64,000 bases of DNA, from NCBI GenBank assembly GCA_037039685.1, contig JAWNGF010000004.1:1178001-1242000 (forward strand), in the 5' to 3' direction. Position numbers and translations under genes: made by a program. The stretch comes from Ceratobasidium sp. AG-K (taxonomy: Eukaryota; Basidiomycota; Agaricomycetes; Cantharellales; Ceratobasidiaceae). The notes beneath the pieces are model-generated. The model searched no databases. It saw only the letters and a list, made by a program, of their open reading frames with translations, and was not told the DNA's origin. The first letter of the stretch is position 1; every line of letters begins with the position of its first letter. This document shows positions 32,484 through 41,644 of the stretch, piece by piece.

Positions 32484-33319
32484 ATGGGGCAATCTCAGTC
32501 TAAACCCTCTTCCTCTCATATGATGCCGCCAGTCAATGTCTGCATACTAGATATTCTACGGGATGCGCCTGCGACACTACCACACCTCGCCCCACCGTGA
32601 TCCAATGCCCGAATGGTCTCCTGCTGCTAACCGTCCAGCTCTCGAGGCACCTTCCCCACCTCACGTCACCTATGCACAACCTTCACCCATTTACCCAGGT
32701 GCCTTTCCAGTCAATCTTCAACTGGTCCCCGGACCTGTCGCCGCTCCCCAACTTCCCGAGCACACCGGACCACTCCCAAGGAGTTTCACGAGACAAGGCA
32801 AACGCATCGCATTCAGTTCACGCGTCGCATTCTACGCATCGCAGAGCAAACGATTGATGATATCCAGTCCCTCCGGTTCGGCCCGAGCATCCCTACAACT
32901 CGATACACGCCGAGCACGACTCGCTGCATACACAACGCCCGACTCGGTCCTCGACCCGCTCGAAAAATTCTTCCTTATTCTTAACCCTACAGTTCCGTCC
33001 GATTCGGATATTCCTTCTTTGTTCCAGATCGCGGCGATGCAGTATGTTGCGTTTTTGACCGAGATCGCTGCGGGGTACCGCCGTGTACCGGTACCACCTG
33101 GATTTCTTTACTAGTCGTCTGGCCCATCCGCGTGTGGGTGATTGGTTGTCGTGGGGTAGCCCGGATGGGGGTTTCGCTAGGCGATGGTTAACGCCTGAGC
33201 GCAAGTTGAGCCCGCGGGGTGCGATGGAGGCCAAACGTGCACAGAAAAACCGGAATGCGCATGAGGGTCATGAGGGCCCGCTTCCGCGGCCCAAGGCTTG
33301 CGAGTCTTGTGTGAGCTGA
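32484..33319 (+). CDS. Orphan protein, possibly N-myristoylated
   Basis: A Pro-rich N-terminal half leads to a conserved-looking segment (SGSARASLQLDTRRARLAAY, DPLEKFFLILNPTVPSDSD, LFQIAAMQYVAFLTEIAAG). A 40-nt intron at 33075-33114 joins it to RLAHPRVGDWLSWGSPDGGF and a Lys/Arg-rich end. From the ATG at 32563 the model gives 238 residues; from 32605 it gives 224. An upstream ATG at 32484 reads MGQSQSKPSSS, a good N-myristoylation signal, but its frame stops at 32600 and I see no normal-length intron linking the two. Either a frameshift separates them or that short frame is unrelated. I do not recognise a family. Confidence 0.45.
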
Positions 33320-33371
33320 ATCAGATGTACTCTAATCATGGTCTCGGAAATTTTGTATACCAAACACAATT

Positions 33372-33587
33372 CTAATGATTTTCCTTTGTTGGGCTTATTC
33401 TACGTTGTGGGCGGGCGTCTCCTAACTTGAGAATACTCACGATCGACCACAGTATATGCGCGAAAATGAAAAGACATCCCACCGTTAGCACCGTATAGAA
33501 CGGGTTTGGCAAACGATGGAAAGGAGCAACGCCATTGATAGGGGCAGCTACTGAGTTGGTCACGCCACGGCGCGACTTGTTTGGCAT
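33372..33587 (-). CDS. Possible small single-pass membrane protein
   Basis: The ATG at 33585-33587 starts a 71-residue frame with one hydrophobic helix (FYTVLTVGCLFIFAHILWSI) after a basic N-terminus (MPNKSRRGV). A GTGAGT donor directly after WSI and an AG 41 nt later allow an alternative C-terminus. No family is recognised. The single helix with a basic head is typical of small ER or mitochondrial subunits, but that is only a resemblance. Confidence 0.4.
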   Translation of the reverse strand: MPNKSRRGVTNSVAAPINGVAPFHRLPNPFYTVLTVGCLFIFAHILWSIVSILKLGDARPQRRISPTKENH

Positions 33588-33883
33588 CGCCGATCTAAAA
33601 TCCCCAACCCCCTACCTCCTAGCCTCTGTCTGTGGGGTATATAGCTGGACTAGGCGTACCCTCTTACAACACTAATCTCCACCACCTCCAACGCCGACAG
33701 GGCCCCCAGCCCGCAATATCAACACAACAGGAAGCCCGCCTTGACCAAGAATACGAACAAGCCATGCAATTGCAGCCACACCAGAAACCTATGCTAACAA
33801 ACAACAATAACAACAATACAACACTATACTACAACATTTGAACCGAGTAGGGTTCTAGATGTGTACAAATAAAATGAGGGGTG

Positions 33884-35717
33884 CTACCACCCTCCACTCG
33901 CAGACGCCTGCATCTCGGCGTCGCTCACTAGTACACACCGAATGGGCACGGCTTGTTGGAGTGCTCGGAGGGGAGAGAGTTCAGGAGTGGGTGGTACGAG
34001 TGTCAGTGTCACAAAGTCCTACTGGCGCATTAGCACACATTATGACTTCAAGGATGTGGCGCACCTTGATCAATAGTCCACCAGCTCTAAATCCTCCAAC
34101 CTGTAGGACGTCCTTTTCAGGGGTCACACTCCCCTCCCACGCAATCGCAAGACACTCCTTTCCGTCCTCCCAATCCTTAACTCGCTCTACACCTGGTGGA
34201 AGCGGTCCAATAATACTTGACCTATCACCACCCCCGGCGCTCATGTGACTCAAGATGGAGCGCAACGAGTTGGACCGTCGAAGTGCGGTATATGCCGGCG
34301 GGGACGATGAAGACGCTCCACTATTCCCATCTACGACTTGCCCCTCGTACAAGACCTCGTACCGCCCTCCAGGTGCCTGACTTCTCCCGGTACCAAGCAC
34401 GACACGCTCCATCCGCCCAACCCCGCCGCATATAACCCTCAATGCTCGTGCTCCGCGCACGTCGACACTAATCTGGCGCTGGATCGTCAGTCGGAGGAGG
34501 GCGGGTTCGGCAAGAAGCGCAATGGGAGCCGAGGGTTGGGTTCGAGTGGCGGTGGCTGAAGTATTTGGACCTCGTGTACGGGAATTGGCTGAGCTGATGG
34601 ACAGTCTGTTTCGGCGACCTGTGCCGGGCGGACATTCTGCACTTAGTTGAAAGTGGAATGGGATGGCTTGGGAGAGGGGGTGCAGTGGTGGAGTCGGGAG
34701 GACGAGCTGCTTGGAGTTGGTACTAGTCATACAGGTAGACTGATGGACGCACCGAGCTCATGATCTCTCCGACTTCCGGACTCCTGGTGGGCACCCGCTC
34801 GGTGTAGCTCGCCCATTCACCGGGACAAGACTTGAGCGTTGCAAGTACAGACGAATGGGCATGCTGGGGGTGTGGTGCATAAGGAACATAGGTAAACGGT
34901 GTAGAGAGACTGATTAGGCAACAGAGATTAGTGTCTGCCCCTGTCCGGCTCGAGAATCAGACCCAGCCCGAGCCCGAGACTCGTCCGAACCCGACTCGGT
35001 TTGCGAGTGACTCACACTTCCTTCCTTCCCACAATGCCTTTCCACTTCCACCTGACTACAATAAGCGCCTCGTACCTGACCCTCGCTCGGAGCCCCGGCA
35101 CATCGACAATCGTCAGCTCATAACTCGGCGGAAGGGGTCTCACACGCTTGGCCGGCGGATTCCCCCACATATCCACATATGTCGGGGGCAACGCCCACTT
35201 GAAGGGCAGTGTACCTGGACAGGACGGCACATACTGGGCGCTCTCGGTCGGTGGAGGATGAAGCCTAACCGTATCGTCCAGAAACGTGGTATTCGTCGAG
35301 CCCGAGTCATGGATCGAGAGCTTGATCGTGCCCTGGATCTATCCAGCGGTCGATACGTGCGATACGATCGGCGCCACCGCCACGCACCTTGAGCTCCACA
35401 CACCCCACCCGGTCCCTCCACTTGTCCTCGAGCTTGACCACTCCACGGACTTTGGCGCCGCGCGCATATTCCGGGCCTTGCTCTGCTGTGCGGTCGACGG
35501 GTTGGCCGCTGAATGTGACCCGGAAGCGTTTAGCGGTGTATTGGACGAGGCCTGTGAGCTCGGCGGGGATGGGTGGACCCCGAACGACGGTTTGTTCTTG
35601 TTCGTCGGGGCGGGGCGTATATTCCGGTGTGGTATCAGTAGGATACGACGGTGGATGCTGGTCTTCGGCCGAATGAGCGCTGAGTTCGTCGATATCGGGC
35701 GACGAGTGGGCCGTCAT
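33884..35717 (-). CDS. Alpha-arrestin-like protein with PPxY motifs (copy B)
   Basis: About four exons. The start at 35717 (MTAHSSPDIDELSAH) opens a Pro-rich N-terminus with PPSY. The N-domain has LTGLVQYTAKRFRVTFSGQP, ARGAKVRGVVKLEDKWRD, a spliced VRG.IKLSIHDSGSTNTTF, VPSCPGTLPFKWALPPTYVD and YELTIVDVPGLRARVRYEAL. The C-domain has LTIQRQISVDVRGARALRVI, a second PPxY (PPAY) within a Ser-rich loop, and after a 46-nt intron DFVTLTLVPPTPELSPLRAL. The stop is at 33884-33886. PPxY plus arrestin folds point to a Rsp5 adaptor in transporter endocytosis (inference from the family). It is not a close duplicate of copy A at 27975. Intron borders near 35280-35380 and 34740-34980 are approximate. Confidence 0.65.
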
Positions 35718-36600
35718 GCTCGCCTTTAGGTATGTGTTTGAATAGGTCCGAGGGGAGGGGGGGATACTTGGCAGGAGACTGTGCAATTTATAGTGCCGTG
35801 GACGTCGGCCACGCTACCGTTTTGATCTTGCAATTGATCGACCGGCGCCGAGCGCGGAAATACTCTGGGGATGGGCTAGACCTTTTTGTCTGGGGTTAAT
35901 TGGCCTATGGTGGTCCAATGTGGGCTAAAGAGACAGAATGTGTTATCGTTGAGTAAAGTGTGGGAGGTGGGAGCGCTACGAGACGAGGATGAGTCAGGGT
36001 GTTACACCCCGCATGTGTGTCGATGTCTTCCGACCGCGGCAAGAAGCTTCTCTCCACATTGTGTGTGTGCTTCGTATGCTATCTATCGCGTCATTGGCCT
36101 TTTCGAACGTAGTTCAAGACTCCAAGTCGCCGTCTGTTCACTCGTTTGCATTACGCGGGTCGGCCGATGCTACGACTGCAAAAAGAGAAATCACCGAGCT
36201 CGTGCCGAGTTGAGATTGATTGTACAAAGGAGGTATTGAGAGGTGCACATGTGGGGACGTGGATACGTCGCGTCGAGTTTTGTCATGGCTGGGCGGTGTC
36301 GTTAGCCTCGCAGCGCCTGTGCAACTCGCTTTCAATACGCGGAGGAGAATAAGCGGGTCTGGATCTCCACCACGTAGAATTGATCTACGGAATATACTAT
36401 TGATCTACGGGATGTGCTACAGATAAAGACGTGTACGCTCCACATTGCGATCATAAATCTCCATCGGGCAAGCTGGGTGGCGTGGACAGGAACCGTGGCG
36501 TGGCGGCGACACGGGGGTGTTTCCGAAGTCGGATCGACTGGCCACGTCTTCCGTCGACTACGGAGGTAGAGGATTAGTCATGTAGAGCTAAATGCTGCAA

Positions 36601-36680
36601 TCTCCCGAGGAGCTGAATCGTCTCCTGAATAGTTGAATTATCTCCTGAACGGCTGAATGGCCCCTGAAGAGCTGACGGAG
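36601..36680 (+). repeat. 20-bp tandem repeat, four degenerate copies
   Basis: Four successive units follow the pattern TCTCCTGAA.(A/C)GCTGAAT.., at 36601, 36621, 36641 and 36661, with the last copy more diverged. It lies upstream of Cdh1. Confidence 0.75.
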
Positions 36681-36805
36681 CGCTGGATAATGAAATCGAG
36701 ATGTGACATAGGGGGAGATAGGGGTGATCCGTGATCGTTGTAGAAACTCGATGTGTGTTGGGGATAATGAACTGCCAGTGGGCGAACAATGGGCGGACCG
36801 CGGGT

Positions 36806-36858
36806 GTTGGTTCTCGACGACATGCGGGCGGTGGTTCTTGACAACATGGCGGTGGGTG
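36806..36858 (+). repeat. 25-bp tandem duplication, two copies
   Basis: TGGTTCTCGACGACATGCGG is followed directly by TGGTTCTTGACAACATGGCGG, differing by a few substitutions. This is a small local duplication in the Cdh1 upstream region. Confidence 0.65.
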
Positions 36859-37142
36859 GGTCGGAGCGCTCGGGTAAATGTATAACTGAGTTTATGTGAC
36901 AGACGGTGGTTTTTGTGATTATGATTAACTCTGATGATAGACAAAGTAGAGATTCATCGATAGATGCAGAGTAGTGAGATTGGATATAGTGGGCGCAACC
37001 AACTGGACTGGAACGGACACGCGTAGCAGCGCGAGTGTTTGTGGATGTTTGTGTTCGCGTTGAACAACGCCACTCGCACTTGTTCTCTACCACACCCTGC
37101 GACACCACATATAACCCACAGCATTCGAGGGGCGACGACAGG

Positions 37143-39322
37143 ATGCCTCCGAGCAACTTGTTCTTTTCGCGGATCCAGTCGGGGCCTGTGCCCGATGACG
37201 AAAACGACCCGTTTGGGCAGTCACCCGCAACACCGTCGGACACACCCATCCCACATCACTTTGGCAGAGACTTTGGCCACGCACGGACCCAGTCGAATCT
37301 CTCCTCGGCCTACACGGACATTCCCGAACACACCGACAACGAATCAGAGTCGAGCGTGACGAGCATCTCCACTCCCCCCTCTGCGCTCGCTAATCCCAGT
37401 CCAGCCAAGTTTGAGCGATTGCCGTTTGGGTCGCCGTCGAAACCGTCGGTGGACAGTGACGACGAGGTTGAGATTGACGCTGCGCTGGGGTCGTTTCCCA
37501 ACTCGACCCTCCGAGCCACTGCGTCGGCCCCTGTCATGGGCCAGGCGCCGTCCACGTCGACGCCTGTGCGTGCCAGCTCTGGTCCGAACTTTGGCTACGG
37601 ATTTGGGTTTGGTGCATCTGGGCTGGCGGACCCCGTGCGGCGGATAAACATCCCGAGCGTCAAGGGCAAGGGCCGGCTGTTGGATGGCTTTGAACTCGAG
37701 TCGACCAAACCCAAGTCCTCGGCGGCGAGCATATGGTCAACCGGCAGTGTAGGAAGCACAGGAACACCCGAGCGCAGCCCTCGCAAGCGGGAACATGGCG
37801 ACCGCTTCATTCCCCAGCGAGACGACTGGGACTCGCACCTCTCGGCCACATACAACCTCTCCTCTGACCCCAGACCACCCACCCCCCGCCGCACACCCGT
37901 AGAGACAGACGCGCACAAGGAGCAGCAGAACCGCACGTTTAGCACGGCCCTTGCCAGCGAGATGTTTCCCCATGCCCCCTTTATGTCCAGTCCACCCAGC
38001 TCGGTATCGGGCATCGGTATCAAGCGCCGGAGGTCGCCCAGTCCTGCCCCGTCGACTCCCTCGAGGCAGCGCATACTCGGATTCTCCACCCCTGGGTCGA
38101 CCCCTGGGAGTGTCGTATCAGATCTCGGACTACTAGACGCTTCCCACCCTGCCTATTCCCCCTATGCCGTCCGACGCCGCACCCATGCGATGCTCACAGG
38201 CCCCCAAACCACGATCCGCACGATATCCAAAACCCCCTATAAAGTCCTAGACGCCCCCGAACTCAAGGACGATTTCTACCTGAATCTCGTCGACTGGAGT
38301 TCCACAAATCTACTCGGCGTCGGATTAGGCTCGTGCGTGTACTTGTGGAGCGCCGAGAGCAGCAAAGTCGTCAAACTGTGCGACCTCGGAAACCTCAACC
38401 CAGTCACGAGCGTCAGTTGGGTCCAAAAAGTGAGTTTTATATCCCATCCCTGGACGATCGCTGACAAGTCTAGGGCTCGACCGTCGCCATTGGTACTCAA
38501 AACGGCGAAATCCTGATCTATGACGCCACCACGTTGAAAAAACAACGCACGCTCACGGGGCATGCTTCGCGCGTCGGAGCCCTGGCTTGGTCGAATCACA
38601 CCCTGTCTTCGGGGTCGCGCGATCGAACGATATTGAATTATGATGTTCGTCTGCCACCGGCGTCGGCGACTGTGAGCAAACTCTATGGGCACCGACAAGA
38701 GATTTGTGGATTAAAGTGGTCGCTTCCCTCGGACGAGTTTGTGCGCGATCCGGTGATGCTTGCGAGTGGTGGGAACGATAACAAGCTTTTCGTGTGGGAT
38801 ACGAGGCATACCACCCCGCTGTGGAAGTTTCATGAGCATACGGCGGCGGTCAAGGCCATCGCGTGGAGTCCGCACCAGAGTGGGTTGTTGGCGAGCGGTG
38901 GGGGGACGGCGGACAAGAAGATTCGGTTTTGGAACACGAGCGTTGGGGTGGGCGTGAGCGAAATGGACACGGGGTCGCAGGTACGTCCACATAGTCTCTC
39001 ATTACTCAAAACTAATAATTTGCAGGTCTGCAACCTCACATGGTCCAAAACGTCCAACGAGCTCGTAAGCACACACGGCTACTCGTCGACCCAACCCCAA
39101 AACCAAGTGTGCATATGGAAATACCCCTCACTCTCGCTCGTCGCCACGCTCTCTGGACACATCCACCGGGTGCTCTACCTCGCGATGAACCCGACTGGGG
39201 ACACGATCGTGACCGGGGCAGGGGACGAGACGTTGCGGTTTTGGAACGCTTTTCCGAGGCGGGGAGAGGTGGATCGACGGGATAGGGAGGGTGCGTTGGA
39301 CGAGGGTGGAAAGATTCGGTAG
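37143..39322 (+). CDS. CDH1: APC/C activator Cdh1 (Fizzy-related, WD40)
   Basis: Three exons (37143-38429, 38474-38980, 39026-39322) give 696 residues. The ~380-residue N-terminal half is disordered and rich in Ser/Thr-Pro sites. It contains the C-box DRFIPQRDDWD and, before the propeller, KTPYKVLDAPELKDDFYLNL, the Fizzy-family entry motif. Seven WD40 blades follow (examples: GTQNGEILIYDA, LSSGSRDRTILNYDVR, LASGGNDNKLFVWDTR, TGAGDETLRFWNAF). The chain ends GGKIR, the IR tail that docks on APC/C TPR subunits. Cdh1 recruits substrates to the anaphase-promoting complex in late mitosis and G1 (family knowledge). The N-terminal part is longer than yeast Cdh1. Cdc20 is less likely, given the long phospho-site-rich N-terminus and the DRFIP-type C-box. 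Confidence 0.93.
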
Positions 39323-39604
39323 TTTTTCTTTCCTTGGGTTTGCCGTTTTCTCTCCTATCTTTGCCTTGTCCGATATCTCGCGTTGTCTGGTATCTCGGCC
39401 TCCCTCTCATCCTCTCCACCTCACCCCGCCTCGGACTCGGACCCAGCATCTATAACATTTTGCTTTCATTCTCGCTTTCTGTCCATGCATCATCACCATT
39501 CATACATGTTTCGTTATGTTTCTGTTCTGTTTGTTTTGTTTTTCGTGCATTTATTTGATGTAGCGTACTTTGTTTATCTTACCGTGCATGTGAATCGAGG
39601 AATC

Positions 39605-39785
39605 GTCCGTGTGTGGGTCAGCGGGACAGGATTGCCTATGGGTGGTCAGCAGGGTGAGACTGTGTATTGGTCATCAATAGGACAAGATCGCGCAGGTGGG
39701 ATCGACAGGATGAGCGCACGTACAAGCGGCCAACAGGACAATCCTACGTACGGGCGATCAACCGGACAATCCTGCATTGGGTGAT
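39605..39785 (+). repeat. Degenerate ~28-bp minisatellite, about six units
   Basis: Units start with CA(A/G)C(A/C)GGACA or a close variant: near 39617, 39646, 39674, 39703, 39731 and 39758. The last two are clearest (CAACAGGACAATCCT and CAACCGGACAATCCT, each followed by a G-rich half ending GGGCGAT/GGGTGAT). A short related segment (ATCAATAGGA...TACGGGACGATCGTACAGTCC) occurs near 47018-47064. Confidence 0.6.
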
Positions 39786-39948
39786 AAGCAGATCGCACCT
39801 CCTCTGGAGAGTGCCGAGTCGCGACTTACTTGCGCTGTGGTGCATGGACTCCTCAACCAGGAGCGCCCCCTGCGGTCACGATCTACAGCACGGCGTAATG
39901 TCTTTGGTTCCTAGCTGTTGCGTCTACGCAATAGATCGCTGCGTAGGC

Positions 39949-39956
39949 TATATAAA
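39949..39956 (+). promoter_or_regulatory. TATA box of small orphan gene 1
   Basis: TATATAAA about 40 bp before the ATG at 39994. The tandem paralogue has TATATAGA at 40721, again about 40 bp before its ATG. Confidence 0.65.
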
Positions 39957-39993
39957 CCAGACACTACGGCCTTGTTCATCCGACCAATCCGCC

Positions 39994-40436
39994 ATGACTG
40001 AATACCTCCCGCCTTCAAACCAAACCCCGGCAACGTTTAGCCTGTCGGGATCCCACAACGAAATACACATCAACGCACCAGGAATAAATCGCAACTTTAC
40101 CGGAAAACGCAGCGTCGGCAAGTACTATTTTCTCCGTTGTTCACCACGACTGAGTGGACTAGCCTCTCCGTGGATGGTCTCGGACTCGAAACCCATCCCG
40201 GGCGAACTAAAATACAACGACGTTCGGCTGTTGGATAGTCCCGAGACCGCAACAGCCGAAGTTATCGTGCGCAAATTGGTAGTCGAATTTAAAGCGCTCA
40301 AGCCAGACGAGGATCGGGAAGTCGTCGTTGCCGTGGTGAGTCTTGCCTGATTCGGGATGGGTGTATGCTGATCGGCTCGATCCGTTAGTTTAAAAGTGAG
40401 TATCTCAGGGTCGTCCGTAAGTTGTTATTGAGATGA
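39994..40436 (+). CDS. Small beta-rich orphan protein, tandem pair member 1
   Basis: Three exons (39994-40117, 40163-40335, 40389-40436) give 114 residues. It aligns with the gene at 40761: TFSLSGSHNEIHINAPGINR for KLSLAGGENVMTITAPDIGR, ASPWMVSDSKPIPGELKY for TSPWTGSSAEPVEGTLSY, and DREVVVAV/FK for LEDVVVAT/FK. The first intron has a GC-AG border (donor GCAAGT) and is 45 nt; the paralogue's intron at the same site is 45 nt with GT-AG. There is no signal peptide or transmembrane helix. Alternating hydrophobic residues suggest a beta-sandwich. I know no family. The strong TATA box close to the ATG suggests inducible or high expression (inference). Confidence 0.6.
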
Positions 40437-40720
40437 TTTCGAGGTGATCATGACGTCGAGGCCATGGTGACTACGACTTCGGACGGAAGTTGGGAAGCCT
40501 TGTGATGGGCATGTGTGTTCGGCGCATATAGCCACGTTTGTACGCTTGTCGTCATTACATGCCCAAATGAAATCCGTGCAGCGTTGATCCGCATGTATCC
40601 CGTACCGGTCGAGACTGCGCAAGTTCCAATGCGCATGTCATGAGGTCACACATGTCAGCGCGGCACGACGTAAAAGGCACCCGCTCCAACGCTGACCCTC
40701 TACGCCCGCGGCATGGAGGG

Positions 40721-40727
40721 TATATAG
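40721..40727 (+). promoter_or_regulatory. TATA box of small orphan gene 2
   Basis: TATATAG after GGAGGG, about 40 bp before the ATG at 40761, mirroring the promoter of orphan gene 1. Confidence 0.55.
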
Positions 40728-40760
40728 AGGACCTGAGGCCATCTGATCGACCCAAGCAAA

Positions 40761-41205
40761 ATGACCCGAACTCTCGATCTTGTTAACCAGACCAAGGCCA
40801 AGCTGAGCCTGGCCGGAGGTGAAAATGTCATGACGATTACTGCGCCTGATATCGGGCGGCAGTTTGCTGGGTTGCGCGCATTTAGTAGGTAGCAAGGTTT
40901 AATGAGATTGTTTCTGACTGTGGTTTCAGCTTCGCCTTGGACGGGGTCGTCTGCCGAGCCTGTCGAGGGGACTCTGAGCTATGAACACGAGGTGCAACTG
41001 ACTGGGCCGGCTGATGCGACGGTGGAGGTCGTAGATGACCATGTAGTGGCGAATTTTAGGCTCGTCGATGGAGGAAAGGGGTTGGAAGACGTGGTTGTTG
41101 CTACTGTAAGTATGATCATGATCCACGATTGTAGAGCTAGGGGCGGACGAACTAACAAAACAATTGATGCGAATGTAGTTCAAAGGTGCATCGACTGGTT
41201 TGTGA
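40761..41205 (+). CDS. Small beta-rich orphan protein, tandem pair member 2
   Basis: Three exons (40761-40884, 40930-41105, 41179-41205) give 108 residues. Intron positions and phases equal those of the gene at 39994, so the pair is a tandem duplication. The protein reads TRTLDLVNQTKAKLSLAGGE at the start and ends VVVATFKGASTGL. Exon 1 is 124 nt in both genes. No signal peptide or membrane helix is visible. It lies 325 bp after member 1 on the same strand, each with its own TATA box, so they are separately transcribed. Function is unknown. Confidence 0.6.
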
Positions 41206-41644
41206 GCCGAAGCCTTAGAGTTCTGACCCCTTTATCCAGGCGACAAGTTGCCTAGCGCAATGACTACGACAGTTTTGCAAGGTAGCTGGGGAACATGTTG
41301 ACGTAGAAATACGCTATCGTAATACATTCTCAGTGAAACACCTATTTTTCATTCATTATACGTTGAACAATCCTCGCTTCAGATACTGACCACTTCCGCT
41401 GCGCTTGAAAGTTGTAAAGTTGTTGGATTCGTCCAATCGGTGACTAAGCCGTAACTTAAGCGCCGAAGGTATTCGCAAGGTAGTTTCGACGTCAGCGACT
41501 AACCCCTCAATCACGACCACGATAACACAAAATATATAACAAACTAGATTTGCGTAGCTGTGTTGCCACGAATAATCGTACGTATCGGAGTCCTGGATCA
41601 GCGTGAAACTCTGTTAATCGGGACAAACACTGGTTGTCGCTAGG
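41206..41644. other. Intergenic region upstream of the Hsp70-like gene
   Basis: About 440 bp with no gene seen. TATATAA occurs near 41533. Confidence 0.5.

Larger units (their letters stand above)
35718..37142. other. Divergent intergenic region with short tandem repeats
   Basis: About 1.4 kb between divergent starts of the arrestin-like gene and Cdh1. It contains the 20-bp and 25-bp tandem repeats listed separately. Short frames here show no recognisable features. Confidence 0.6.
39323..39993. other. Intergenic region with degenerate minisatellite and TATA promoter
   Basis: About 670 bp. The left half is T/C-rich 3' flank of Cdh1. The middle holds a ~28-bp degenerate repeat (39605-39785), and the right end carries the TATA box of the first small orphan gene. 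Confidence 0.6.
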
